NCBI GenBank assembly: GCA_020746995.1
Contig: JAGPXD010000003.1
Span: forward strand, 186,001-250,000
Reading direction: 5' to 3'
DNA length: 64,000 nt
From: Plectosphaerella cucumerina
Taxonomy: Eukaryota; Ascomycota; Sordariomycetes; Glomerellales; Plectosphaerellaceae
Part shown: positions 45,987 to 57,647 of the stretch, piece by piece
Position numbering within the stretch: position 1 is the stretch's first letter
Layout of the letters: each line of letters opens with the position of its first letter
The notes under the pieces: model-generated
Seen by the model: the letters and a program-made list of their open reading frames with translations, nothing else
Told to the model about the DNA's origin: nothing
The model's database searches: none
Position numbers and translations under genes: made by a program

Positions 45987-48900
45987 GCCATTTGATTCTG
46001 CTGCATAATGACGCGCTGAGCCGCATCAATCCTGTTCTGGTAGGATTTGAAGTACTGGGTTTTCTGCATGTCCGATGGCAGGCCCTCCAGATTGATCCAC
46101 CGCTCAAAGCACTCCCACGGCGTTCTCCTCTCCGAACCGGCGACGTAAAAGCCGCGCGGGGTGAGCATGTTGGAGATGAAGGACCAGTTGTACGAATATT
46201 GCTTGACAAGCTCCCGGAGCTCGTCATCTTCAGCCAAGGTCCATTGAGACGCTTGCCGGCATTCGTAGAACGACTGGAGCGGCATGCTGTACTCAGCGGG
46301 GGGTCGGAACTGGTGGCTGGCGTGCAAGCGGTCCCGAATCGGCTTCATGTCCGGGTGGAACAGGGCAACCTCGGTACTCTGGGGAGGCACGTTCGCCTTG
46401 TTGTGACCCTGAGCACCGAAAATAACGCGTTCTTCGTCGTCCTCGTCCTCCTGCTCATAGTTGTAGCGGCTCCTCTTCCGTGGCGGGCCTTCCGACTTCA
46501 GCTTCATTTCGCCCTCGACGTACTTGTTGAGGGGCAGCGCCGGCCGTTTCCAGTGTGCATCCGGGTCCATCTCACCGGCCGAGAAGTGTGTGTTGGGAAC
46601 CTTGAGGGGAGGTCCATACATGGGCAGCTCTTCCAGAAGGAGGTCTGCTGTCGGTGAGCTTCGGAGAGGGAACACCACATCGTCCTCTTGAAGGGCGAAG
46701 ATGGCCGAGGGTGCGACCGTCTCGAGGATGTCTTCGCGGAGTTCGTCGAAGTGCTCAGGAGTCGCCACATCGCCCGCGACGAGTTCGGGTGTTGGCTGGG
46801 TCATCAAGAAGTCCTGATCCGCATCAGCCATCACAGCGTCCTCGCCCGCTGCCTCCTGCCGAGGTGGAATGTTGGCCTTGACTTGGAGAGCCTTCCGCGT
46901 CTCCAAGTCAGAGGCGACCCATTCGGCGCATGCAGCAGCCAGGTTGCGGGCAACCGCCGTCTTCCATTTGCGCTCCTCGCGGAAGTCGGTCCTCATCCAC
47001 TTCATCTCCCCCAGCAGAACATCCCAATGCGTTTCTTGCCGGGAAGGTTCAGGGCACCGCTTGGGCTGACGCAAGAGCCACTTATCCTGCTGCTGGAGAT
47101 TGTAGACCCTTCTAAGGACCCGGCATGCTTGGTTGTCCTGCAGCGCAATATTGGCGTCCGTGGTGGAGACAGTCTTGTGTGCCTGGTTCAAGACAACCTC
47201 GATGGGCTTCATCCATTTCGATGCTTGAGTGAATCCCTGAACAAAAAGAGGAACGAAGTAGTCGTCTGCTGGAAGGAAAGCTTCTTGCTTCGGCTCCCTC
47301 GATACCAGGCTCTTCTCCGGGGTGTTCTTGTGCGACTTTCCGAACACAACTGCAGAGACGTGTCCCTTGGGCCTGTCCTTGCGGCGACCAGGGCCGCTTC
47401 GTGGCCTGGATATCGGTGACTGAGGGGTTGAAGTGATGGGAGTGAGGGATGATGGAATGTCGGCCGTCGCAATCCGGTCTGTCGCCAAGTGGCGGGGGGT
47501 CTCGCCGAGGATCTCAGACACAGACTTTTGCCGAATAGCACCGCTGGAGACCCGAGTGACTCTGTGAGAGACGGGCGCGGCCTCGGCGGGTGCAGGTTTC
47601 GGCGTGCTGGGTGATGTCTCCTGATCTGTGGTCTTGAATGTCTCAGCCGGTGTTGCAACCGTTGCATTGGCCGCAACATCCACATCCATACGGTCTGCCG
47701 CCGAGTCCTGACTGTCCGGGATTTCCTTCGCATCGGGTTGAGACTCTGTTGCTTGGACTTCGGCATCGACCGGCTTCACAAGCTGATCCGATGGCTGGTC
47801 GAGCTTCGCCGTCGGCCCATCCACCAGCGTCTCCGACGGCATCTGTACTGTCGCAGTTTCGGTGGTAGGCTCCGTTGAAGGCTTCGGAGAGGCGGGCTTG
47901 GTGATCGGCTGCACCGCGGCCCCAGAACCCATGGCTTCCTGGAGTAGCTGGGCTTCCGGGCCCTCAGGGACTCGGTTGTCCTGTTCATCGGTGGGTTGCT
48001 CGGCAGGTGCATCGACGGCTGGATCGGAATCCCCATTGACCTTGCTGGATCCCTCCGCTTGCGCAATGTCGATTCTTGACGGCTCATGGTCTGGGCTGGT
48101 ATCTGTGGAAACGTCGCGAACGGCTGGCTTAGTGGCGGTAGGCGCAGTCGAACCAGGAGATGAGAGATTCTCTGGTGCTCTCGCCAGGTTCGACGGTGCC
48201 TGCAGCTTGGATTCCCCTTCATCTTGATGCGTCGGGTCGGAGGCGGCCGAAGACTCCTCCACGGGGGCTGTTGCGTTCCTATCAGCCTCATCGACATCGT
48301 GCATGGAGACATCTTCGACGTCGAGCTCAGGCTCCTTTGCCTTGTCCGCCGGTGGTTGAATCTGTGCGGGATGGGTGGCTGGCACAGTAGGCGGAGGACG
48401 CGGCGCGCTCGCATCTACGCCCTCTGGCTTCGGTGGGAGTGTTAAGCTGGGTTCGGACGGCTTCGAGGATGCGTCAGCACCCGCAGGTGCAGCAGGGACG
48501 CCATTCTGCGGCAAGTGTGATTGTTGAGAGGTCGCGGGGCTTCGTGGAGGATTAGAGTGGATGTTCTTTTGCGGTTCAGGCGTTTCCGGCTTGGGGGGAG
48601 GCGTCGCAGTCGGTGGCGCGGTCGTTTCGGTCGGAGGGGGGGAGGGAATCGGGATGCCCTGCCTTGCAAGGCTGAGCCGGAGCTTGGGTTGATGTGGGAG
48701 ATATTGGTTATCAAAGGGACCGCTCCTGTAGCCTGTGTTAGTGACATGTAAAGGCGACCCGAGGCCGTGGCGCGGCGCGTTGACGGGCAAAAACAATCGA
48801 GGTTTGGATGCAGACACGTACTTTAATATGTCGCAGCGGTGCAGGTACTGCAGTTCCGCGGGCGACGTCGTCGGCGCGTTGGGGTTGGTGAAGGTGGCAT

Positions 48901-49114
48901 TTGAGACGCCATGGTTGGGTGTCGCGGACTCGTATAACTGGCGCAGCTTCCGCTTTCGCGATGTCACAATTGAACTGGACCGAGTAAGCAAGGCGAAAAT
49001 GGCATCAAAATGATCGGAAAGACGAGCGCTATCCGATGCATACAATACTGACTTGAACTCATCGCGTTTTGATCGCAAAAACCTGGTGCGGTCGGCAGGC
49101 CCGACCTCAGTCAT
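44150..49114 (-). CDS. EAF1: Chromatin modification-related protein EAF1 (VID21), NuA4 scaffold
   Basis: Three exons (49114-48822, 48725-45590, 45532-44150) encode 1603 residues. An N-terminal conserved block (RTRFLRSKRDEFKSVL, RKRKLRQLYE) precedes a long disordered Pro/Glu/Thr region. The HSA domain lies at about 588-701 (FVQGFTQASKWMKPIEV, then WDVLLGEMKWMRTDFREERKWK) and the SANT/Myb domain at about 920-975 (SQWTLAEDDELRELVKQYSYNW, then ERRTPWECFERWI). A polyglutamine run sits at about 1006-1036 and the last 450 residues are Gln/Ala/Pro-rich. Eaf1 is the platform that assembles the NuA4 histone H4 acetyltransferase; its HSA helix binds actin-related proteins. The frame opens upstream to a TTG only, so the ATG at 49114 is used. 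Intron 1 is 96 nt and has no in-frame stop. Confidence 0.9.
45914..45990. repeat. CAG/CAA polyglutamine tract inside EAF1
   Basis: On the plus strand the tract reads as ctg/ttg triplets (about 25 units); on the coding strand these are CAG/CAA glutamine codons. The mix of both codons suggests a moderately stable tract. It lies just after the SANT domain of EAF1. Confidence 0.8.
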
Positions 49115-50261
49115 AGCATAAGTCGCGGCGACATCCGTTTTTGATGAAAACGGAATGTCCAACGTGTCCGCCGTGATCCTGCGAGATGAAATCCGCGATT
49201 GCAAGTGATGAAAAGGGCGTGGTGTGGTGGTGGTGATTGATCGCGATTGACGGGGGGTCGCGATGGTCGACCGATTTTTCGCTGCTCAGGGAGGTGGTGG
49301 CTGCACGACGCCGAGTGCACTGGTGATGATGCTGGAATTCCGGGTAAGTAGGGAACGGGGGGTGGGCGCGGGCGCGGGCGCGGCGAAAGCACGGGCGGCC
49401 TAGTCTTGGAGGGGGGTGTGGGCGGCGCGCGTCTGCTGGACTGACTGGGGAAGGGAGGGCCGGATGGGAACGGGGGCTTGGGGGGAGAGGGAAGGAAGCC
49501 CGTACTCCGACGCGAAAAATTGTCATCGTTAGCAAAAGGGGTTCTTGCAAGGGATGGGACACTGTGCTCGAATAACAGCTAGAGACTGTTTTTGCTGGGC
49601 AAAGCGTTAGGCGACAGGGATGTTGCCGGCCAAGCACAGTGCTCAGAAACCCAGCTAATCTCCAAGGGGGTGGTAGTGCCAGAAAATTCGATGGGAATGA
49701 CGGCTGGACAGAGAATGCCGCCTCTTTGCGCCTGCACCGGGCCGCGCTGTTCCCAGTTTCCCACTGCATCCACAAGGCAAAGCCTCCACGAACGCCCACC
49801 ACCACATCTCAAACTTCTAATCGATCCGAAGTGTTCAGTGATGATAGTATGACCCGGCACAGGGGCGCTGTCTTTTCTTGGTCGCATCGGCGATTGATCA
49901 TATCCTCCATGTCTACCTGCAATCACCTCGCCCTGCGTTTGATGTTTCCCGCTCTTTTTGTTGCTTGTCCCCGTCTCCCGAGGGCTTGCGCTAAACACGA
50001 GTCAATCGGCCACATCCAAAATCACTTGTTGAAGACACCAAACTTTCTTTGTACATCCCTCGGAGACAAGCACGAACGGAGTGATGCATGAATCGTATCG
50101 CAAAACAAGCTCTCCGCAACATTTGGCAGAAGGTTGCCGAGCTAGTCAGCCGATCTCGTCCAAGCGGCCGCCCTTTTGCATGGCTGAAATAACAAGTTCC
50201 GCCGCGTCCAACTTGTGCCTTCCGTTGGGGAAAAGGCAAAAAGAAACACTTCTTGAAGGTC
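49115..50261. promoter_or_regulatory. EAF1 promoter region and tRNA 3' flank
   Basis: 1.15 kb upstream of EAF1. The EAF1-proximal 300 bp are G-rich on the plus strand (ggtgtggtggtggtgattg), that is C/A-rich on the sense strand, a usual leader. No other gene is seen. The right edge contains the pol III terminator of the tRNA. Confidence 0.45.
50238..50242 (-). terminator. RNA polymerase III terminator (T5) of tRNA-Thr
   Basis: On the minus strand a run of five T, preceded by TTTC, lies about 20 nt past the tRNA 3' end, which is a normal position for pol III termination. Confidence 0.7.
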
Positions 50262-50343
50262 TGCCGAAACACGGGATCGAACCGTGGGCCTTCGCATTAC
50301 GCAGGTATACGAGTGCGACGCTCTACCACTGAGCCATTCCGGC
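50262..50343 (-). tRNA. tRNA-Thr (anticodon CGT) with a ~10-nt intron
   Basis: The minus strand folds into a full cloverleaf: acceptor GCCGGAA/TTTCGGC with discriminator A, D arm GCTC-AGTGGTA-GAGC, anticodon stem TCGCA/TGCGA, variable AGGCC and T arm CACGG-TTCGATC-CCGTG. Between the anticodon-stem strands are 17 nt instead of 7, so an intron of about 10 nt follows position 37. The loop reads CT-CGT-A, giving anticodon CGT (threonine, ACG codon). Mature length is 72 nt before CCA addition. Internal A box (TGGCTCAGTGG) and B box (GGTTCGATCC) are intact, so the gene looks functional. Confidence 0.9.
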
Positions 50344-50730
50344 CAATGAACGATTGAGGATATTTAGTGGGTTAAGTAGAGAGCTAAGAAATTTCCAGCT
50401 TTTACGGAGAGACACACGCTAATGGAAGGTCAGGTTAATGGACGGTCAGGTTACTCAGGTACGGGCACATGAGGGATTCGGCTTCAGTGATCAAGCACAC
50501 CTCAAGCGATCTCAAATTTGTATAACTACATGTCTAGGAAATTATTGACTGAAGGTAAGAGATCTATCTGTCTGTCTATCTGATCGATGGCGCCCCTATT
50601 TCAAATGCAACCGAAACAAAATAAAAACTGAGGAAATTATCTCAGATGAGTCTGTACTTGAGAAGCTGACTGAGTTGTGTCTGAGGACCCGCGTGCCAGC
50701 TCTCGTTGAGCCCCGGGTCTCTTCCCAGAC
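50344..50730. other. Spacer between tRNA-Thr and ABC transporter
   Basis: 387 bp, A/T-richer than its neighbours, containing a short direct repeat ggtcaggttaatgg / ggtcaggttactc at about 50428-50458 and a tctatctgtctgtctatctg simple repeat near 50561-50581. It carries the tRNA 5' flank and the ABC gene 3' UTR. Confidence 0.45.
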
Positions 50731-53700
50731 TCACTCCTTCTTGACCTTGCTCTTCTTCGGCACACGAGCGACCCAGTAGAAGAAGACGGCCGCTGCAATG
50801 TTGAAGATGATGTACACCCAAAGGAGACCAAAGTCGCGCCAGCGGTTGCCAAAGTCGACGTTGATGCCCTTGAGAAAAACGTTGGTGTTGCTCATCGGGC
50901 AATACCTGCAGTCTTCGGTGCTCTCTCCCGACAAGCCGACGAGATGGCCGCCTGCTGTCGACATGTAATCCGTCAGATACTCCGTGCAGGTCGTGCCGTT
51001 GGAAGGCGCAAAGCGGAGAATCTCTTCGACGCCACATTCCACGGGTGCGTTGGCGAGAGCGGCGCCGAGGAAGCCTTCGACGACGTAGGTGAAAGGGCTA
51101 ACGCGGTACATGAACACCCAGAACCCAGGGAGATCTCGGGGTCCAGCGAGAATGCCGCAGAAGATGAACATGAGGACGAAGAGGAGGTTCATGACGCCAG
51201 CCGCAATATCGGGGTTTGGCAACCCGGCGATCATCATGTGCGCAAAGGTGCTGGTGAAGAGGAAGAACTGCCAGACGAGGAGGAAGACGATGATGCCACG
51301 CGAGTGCACCTGATCTGTCCACTCTGCGTTGCGGTAGAGACCGATGGGGTAGTACCAGCATACAAAACAGAAGATAGACATGACCTGTAATAACAGCCGT
51401 TAGTCCGGAATCCCATGCAGGGGACGATGAGGCAAATAACATACCGTGTTCCAAGCAAGCTCAACAGTAATGTTGGCAATCAAGAATGACTGCCACGAGT
51501 ACGACTTTGACGCCCGCTCGCGAGCCTCGTAAAGCTTCCTCTGCTCGCAGAAGACGGGCATGATCTGCTCGACCATCTGACCGAAGATAGTGAGGAACAT
51601 GAGGACACCGAAGAGCTGGTTCTGGAGACCTCGGATGGTGTTCCTGCTGTCAAGGATCGAGAGGCCGATGAAGAGGGCCTGGGCATGTGGTTAGTGGCGA
51701 TCAAGTACTAGGAGATGTATGGGAGGATGAACTCACGGCGCCAGCGGAGAGGACAAACTTGGAAAAGATGTAGCTCGGACTGCGGTAGTACTGCTGGAAG
51801 ACACGCTTGTTGACCTGCCACAGCTGCGTGGTGAAGGAGGCGGCAAACTCGGAGTACGTCGACGCGTGCTCGTCCTGACGGCTCGAGGACACGGTGGAGG
51901 AGAGCGGCGATGAGCACAACCGGGTGAGCTCATTCTGAACCTCGCGGTACTCGGGGGACTGCCTCCAGACGGACGGCCAGTCAACGTCAGTGTGGGTGCC
52001 AGGAGCTGCGCCGATGACCTCGAGCATGTGCTCGGCTGGGTTCGCCCCGGGTGGGAGGGCAGGGCCGCCGTTGCGCGAGAAGTAGTCCATCAGGACCTGC
52101 GAGTTCTTTCCAATTTCACCAAAATACACGGTTCGACCGCCCCTTGCGAGCAAGAGGAGCCGATCGAATCTCTGGAAGAGCATGGCCGAGGGCTGGTGGA
52201 TAGTGCACAAGATGGCTTGTCCGTTCTTGGTCAGCTTCTCCATCAGGTCACAGATAGACCACGACGTTTGGCTATCAAGTCCAGACGTGGGCTCGTCAAG
52301 GAAGAGGAGAAGCTGCGGGCGGGCGGCGAGCTCGACGCCGATAGTCAGCCTCTTGCGTTGTTCCACGTTCAGGCCCTCTCCAGGGACACCGATGATAGCG
52401 TCAGAGTACTCCTCCATGTTCAGAAGCTTGATAACCGTGTCGACGTAGGCAATCTTTTCCTCGTCGCTGTACCGCGCAGGCTGGCGCAGAATGGCGCTGA
52501 AATTGAGGGCTTCGCGAACGGTTGAGGTCGCAAGGTGGAGATCCTGCTGTTGGACATAGCCGGTTTTGCGCTGGAAGGAGGAATCGCGTTGCTGACCGTC
52601 GACCAGCATGTCACCAGTGATGACACCCATGGTCACTCGGCTCGCAAGAACATCGAGAAGCGTAGTCTTTCCGGCACCAGATACGCCCTGAAAGCTTGTC
52701 AGTCACCGTGCCGAATGTCTGGTCTCGGAATATCACTTACCATGAGAGCAGTCAAAGTGCCGGGCTTCACCCAGCCATCAACGTTGTCAAGGATCCTGCG
52801 GGGCTCGCCCTTGATCTTGATGTCATAGCACACATCTTTCCAGTGGAAGACGGAAGTCTGACGCTCGACATCAGCGCTGTCGTCTGTGTCACTCTCGGAC
52901 GATCTTTGGGCCTGGCGGGCAGGAGCGCCGGCTCCGAGTTCGACGTCCCCACTGCCCTTCTCTTTGCTCGTCTTGTCCGTGACCGCCTCGCGCGTGAACA
53001 CCAGGACCTCTCCCTTGGATCGCTCCGAGGCGACGTACTCGGTAGCCAGAAGATGCAAACCCATGAAGAAGAGCATGAAGACAATGATGAGACCGAGGTT
53101 TCTCCACCGATGGCTGTTCACAAATCCGAAGGCGCCCTTGAGGTATGCCGCGCCATCGACAAAGGTCTCGCCTGGGACGGCACCAACAACGGTGCAGACC
53201 CTCTCGTCGGGTAGAATGGATTCATAGCCGGGTCCAGAGGGAACGAAGCTGGAGCAAGGGAACTGACGGCCAACGAACTCGTTGAGGAAGACGCTCTCAA
53301 GACCGTAGAACATCGGGTTGATCCAGCGAAGCCAGCCAAGCCACACCTGCATGTACGCCGGCGGAATGGCAAATCCAGTGTACAGGATCAAAGCCAGCAG
53401 GATGACGGAGGCCGGCGCCATGGCCTGGGCGATTGACTTTGTCGTGGATCCGATGAGGCGGAACAGCATGGACATGGATAGTGTGACGACGAACGAAAAG
53501 AGTAGGAAGAAGAAGTAAGGGCCTGGTTCCCGTCGCAGGTTGCACATGAAGTAGATGGTGGTGTTCATGAGAAGTGCGTTTGTGATCTTGTAGGGCAGAT
53601 CGCAGACCATGGCGGCGAGCGCCTCGGCGCTGGGATGGTAGAAGGCGTAGCGGGCGTGCTTCTCGACGATCTTGCGCTTCTCGTAAAGGGTCATGATCTC

Positions 53701-55432
53701 GAGCATGCTGGAGAGGGCGTTGACGAGAATAACGACGAAGAGGAGGGTGGTGCGGCGGAAGAAGCTGGCCGAGGTAGTCGGAAGGTTGAAGAAAACGCTG
53801 GCGGTGATCAGGCCGATGAAGACGTTGCTCACAAGCATCGTGAGGGTGATGGAAGGATCACCCTTGAGCAGCTGGAAGGAGCGCCAGAGGTTGATCTTGA
53901 TCTGCTCAAAGTAGGACAGGTTGAAGGGCGACCGACGGCGCTGCATGTTGGACTGGTCGATGCGGCGCGAAGCCGAAAAGTGGTCATGGTGCTCGCCGTC
54001 AAAGGGATGCTGTTCGACATATCGGTCGACCTCGTCGAGCACGGATGCGCGGTAACGACTCGCCTTCCAGGCAGCAGCAAAGTCATCGGCGGTGCGCGGG
54101 GTTTTGTGCTCCCAACCGGGCCTGACGATACGCTCGACAGGGCTGGTCATGGAGGTGAGGAAATCAGCCGTGGTTTGCTGCTCGGGGCAGTCGAAGCCCA
54201 AGGCCTCGAAGTAGGCTCGAGCGTCGCCAGCCTTTCCGAAGAAGATCTGGCGGCCCTCGTAGAGGACGGCGACCTTGTCAAAGAGCTGTAGAGGTTGTCA
54301 GTGATGAGCTTCAAGGGGAAGTTGCTGGGAAGGGACTAACATCGTAAGCCGCCTGGGGGGCTTGATAGATAGCAACGCAAGAAGTGATGCCCATGACATC
54401 GGACTGCGTACGCAGAGTGCGGCAAAACTCGACGGCGTTGGCGCTGTCGAGACCCCTGGTACTGTTATCCCAGCATTGCAGGGGCGAGTAGCCCAGGGCG
54501 GCCTCAGCGATGGTGACGCGCTTCCTCTCGCCGCCGCTGACGCCGCGAACAAAGTCGTTGCCGACCCTGGTGTTCCTGGTGTGGGAGATACCAAACATGG
54601 CCATGATGACGTCGCGCATATGCTCGGCGTATTCGGCTTTGGACAGGCCGCCGGGTACAAGGTCGGGGCAGCGAGATCGAGCGGCGAAGTAGAGGGCATC
54701 GCCTACAGTAAGCTGAGGGAAGTGGTGGTCAACCTCGGCAGTGTAGATAGCTTCACCGCGGTACTCCTTCTGCATCTGCTCGGGTCGAACACCCTGGTAG
54801 TTTAGGGTGGCATCCTCGGCGACGTTGAAGCCGTGAGTATCACCGGCGATGGTCCGCAAAAGAGTCGAACAGCCGGAGCCGGGAGGGCCAAGCACACACA
54901 GCATCTCGCCGCTGTGGACTACACCCTCGAGGTCGCGCAGGATATCAATTCTCTGCTTCCTGCTGCGGCCGATCACGTTACGAAAAACGTTGGCGCCTTC
55001 GAGGAAGGTGTTGGCGACGGTCTTTTGGTAGTCTGTCGGGGTGCCGAAGCCGTGGACACTGAGGTTCTTGAAGGCCACGCCGGTTGTACGTGGCTCAGTG
55101 CCATCGGCGGCCGTAGTGCGGGAGCGGTAGTAGGCTTGTGCCCACTTGCGGGGGTTGAACTGCGAGCTGTTCGGATCGAGAGGACTGTCGGGCTTGAGAG
55201 GGAAGAGGTGCTGGTTGTGGCCATCTTCGGCACGGCTGGTCATGCGTCTCGCAAGCTGGTGGATGTCGGCGTCAACCTGCTCTCCGTAGGGGTCTGCGTG
55301 TTCGGCAACATGCTTGGGGCTCTGGGTATCGGCGAGCGTGCTTGTTGAAGGAGAAGATGCGGGACGCAGGGCCGGCCTCTCGGTGTCAGAAAGGGGGGTG
55401 TCCCCATCCCGGGATGGAATTCCACCCGTCAT
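50731..55432 (-). CDS. Full-size ABC multidrug transporter, PDR type (ABCG)
   Basis: Five exons (55432-54341, 54285-52741, 52687-51737, 51678-51445, 51384-50731) encode 1491 residues with the NBD-TMD-NBD-TMD order of the PDR family. NBD1: Walker A GPPGSGCS at about 184, signature VSGGERKRV near 300, and the PDR-typical Walker B variant [14 protein letters not shown]1 spans about 510-790. NBD2: Walker [10 protein letters not shown] at 880-888, [19 protein letters not shown] near 984 and [11 protein letters not shown] near 1006. TMD2 spans about 1190-1480, with a Cys-containing extracellular loop ([10 protein letters not shown]...NGTTC) before the last segment. Such pumps sit in the plasma membrane and export azoles, plant defence compounds or the fungus's own metabolites; the substrate is not readable. 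All four introns are phase 0. The Walker A cysteine in NBD1 and the altered Walker B are normal for the family. Confidence 0.93.
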
Positions 55433-57647
55433 GCTGGAAGTTGTAAAGTCTTGCAGAGCTGTGTTGTTGGACTCCAGCGAAGAGTGATGGCGTTTTGGTG
55501 GTCTCTAGCAGGTTTCTGTTTCGTTTGGAACAAGACTGATGTACAATGCAGAGGAGGCTCGTCGTGATGAAATAGGTTATACCGAACAGCCCCTGAAGCC
55601 CGAATGTGACGGAAAAGTTTGGATGTGAAAAACTGAACTTCGACAAGAGGGGCTCAGAGGTTTATTAATCCTCATTACAACTTCGTGGGCAATACACCGT
55701 CGCGGTGCGCGCGCTCCCTGCGGCGAGAGCATCATCGGGTTCCGTGAGATGCGGTGCCGCATCGTAGCCAAGTGAGTACAGCCAAAGGCTCTGCCAGCCC
55801 ACGGCCTTGAAAAGCAGCATCGGGTTCGCCAAGACCCTCGTGGGACCCTAAGACATCGGGCATCTCGGCCAGCGGTCCGCGGCCGCCCGGGCGGGCGCTC
55901 CGTGGTAGTTGTAGGCGGCCGGCAGTTGGCAGCCCTGTGGACAAATCGAAATGAAGGGGGCGACCACGACATGATGGAGGAGGGTACGTCTCCAGCGTGG
56001 AGGATCATCACCGCGACCCGTGGTCGCCGCAACGCGTTCCGCGGACACCGAATGATGATGTAAGCGGGGAAGGGGCACCTCCCGCCAGTGAAGAGACGGC
56101 GTGGATGAGATGCCAAGACGAAGCATACCCGAGTAGTCTTCTTCGGTCGATGATGATAAAGACGGCCGCTGCCCCCGGATCCCGAGCGAAATAGATGCCC
56201 CGCCGCCGCCTCGTACGGCGCCCGAGAGATCACCGAAGTGATCGGCTTTTGCCGTCCTGGGTTGGCCGTCTTGGAAGTTGCTGAAAGTTGGGGTTTTGCT
56301 CAAGGGCGGCTCAGGCAAAAAAGGGTCGATTCGGCTGCAGCAGGGCCTCTTCGCCGTGAGACATCGAGTCTGACAGAAGACATGGAGCAATTGACATCCG
56401 ACCTGCAGGACTCGGGTCAGTGCTCGCTTTGGCATCACCGCCACTATCTTCCTCACGATAGTTACCTACCTAGGTAGCGTTCAGCTGGTCAATCGAAGTA
56501 GCAGGTCGATCGAAGCAGCAGGTCGATCGAAGCAGCAGGTCGATCGAAGCAGCAGGTCGATCAAAGCAGCAGGTCGATCAAAGCAGCAGGTCGACCGGCG
56601 CAGCAGCTCAACCGGCGCAGCAGCTCAACCCAGATGTCATGCGATCCTCGCGAGATGTCATGCGATTTTCCAAGAAGCCATCTGAGAACTTGTCGAGTCT
56701 CCACCTCCATGGATTCTTCTACTTGACCCCCGAGGTCTAGCATGTAGGTTTTCGCCTGGCCGTCGATTGACAACATTTAGACTGGCATCGACGCGGGGGC
56801 CTTTGGGCGCATCTTTCGGGTTCGAGTCGGTGGGAGGCTTTTGTTTCGTTCGTATGGGCGGGCACCTGCGCAACATCGAGTTGGATGGGCTGAAGAGTTG
56901 GCTTGCTGGACGGTCGCCCGCGGACCGGCGGTCATTTCAGTGCCCCGGTGGTATGCGGGAGTCCATGTCGACACAGAGGGCATCAGGTCATCGCAGGTGC
57001 TTCGGGAGCTAACGCGACAGAAGGAGCGACCGTGATACCGTCTTCCTAAGTATCAGCTGGATTGGCAGGGGAAATGTCGAGGAGAAGAGCGACCATTGAC
57101 CTTCGACTGTGACGGAAAGAGTGACCGTGATGATGCAGGAGCGACATGTGGCGCTTGCCTTGACGAAGGTCCAACCCATGTTATGTCAGACCAGGCAGTC
57201 GTCCACGTCAAGGCCGCGAAACACGCCGTGATGCCTTGACGAAATCCTCCGCGCCATGAACCCTCCGCCTCCGGTTCAACATGCTCAGGCCTATCGACAT
57301 CAGGCTCCTCGAGCGATTCAGCAGGCTGCCGCGGTGAGGTGGATGAAGGCGTGAAGCTGTTCGTAACGATTGCCCCGGGTTATGCTAAAGCGTTAGCCTG
57401 CCGAGGCTACAAAAAGTCCGGGGTACCGGCCGAGATGAACTGAAGCTCCCCCCTAGTCTCATGCCGAGTCAGTGCACACCTCACTGAAGCAGACTACCCC
57501 TGGCTACTCCCGTCTTCCATGACCTCATCTCGACTTCCACAACCGCCCTCTTTCACCCTTCATCATCACTACATGAGCCCAGTCAATTCCTGGCTTCAAC
57601 AACCTCTCTTCCTCCCAGAACACAATACACCGTCTGTAACCGCCATC
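55433..57647. other. Divergent intergenic region, ABC transporter / MAPEG gene
   Basis: 2.2 kb without a recognisable gene. The left part is the ABC promoter and leader, including a T-rich patch at about 55480-55570 on the plus strand. A 12-bp perfect palindrome ctacctaggtag lies at 56466-56477, directly before a 17-bp minisatellite. The last 170 bp before the MAPEG start contain two in-frame upstream ATGs. Confidence 0.5.
56488..56630. repeat. 17-bp minisatellite, 8 full units plus a partial one
   Basis: Eight consecutive 17-bp units run from 56488 to 56623. The commonest form is gtcgatcgaagcagcag. The units drift in order: first gtcaatcgaagtagcag, then three identical copies, two with gtcgatcaaagcagcag, one gtcgaccggcgcagcag and one ctcaaccggcgcagcag, then a partial unit. 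The graded divergence indicates stepwise tandem duplication. Confidence 0.92.

Noticed and set aside
49115..49204. Longer EAF1 N-terminus starting at 49204
   Set aside because: The frame is open but the codon at 49204 is TTG; the first ATG is at 49114.
52741..54285. Altered Walker A and Walker B in NBD1 of the ABC transporter as a sign of a broken gene
   Set aside because: Cys in Walker A and CWDNST in Walker B of NBD1 are normal, conserved features of fungal PDR transporters.
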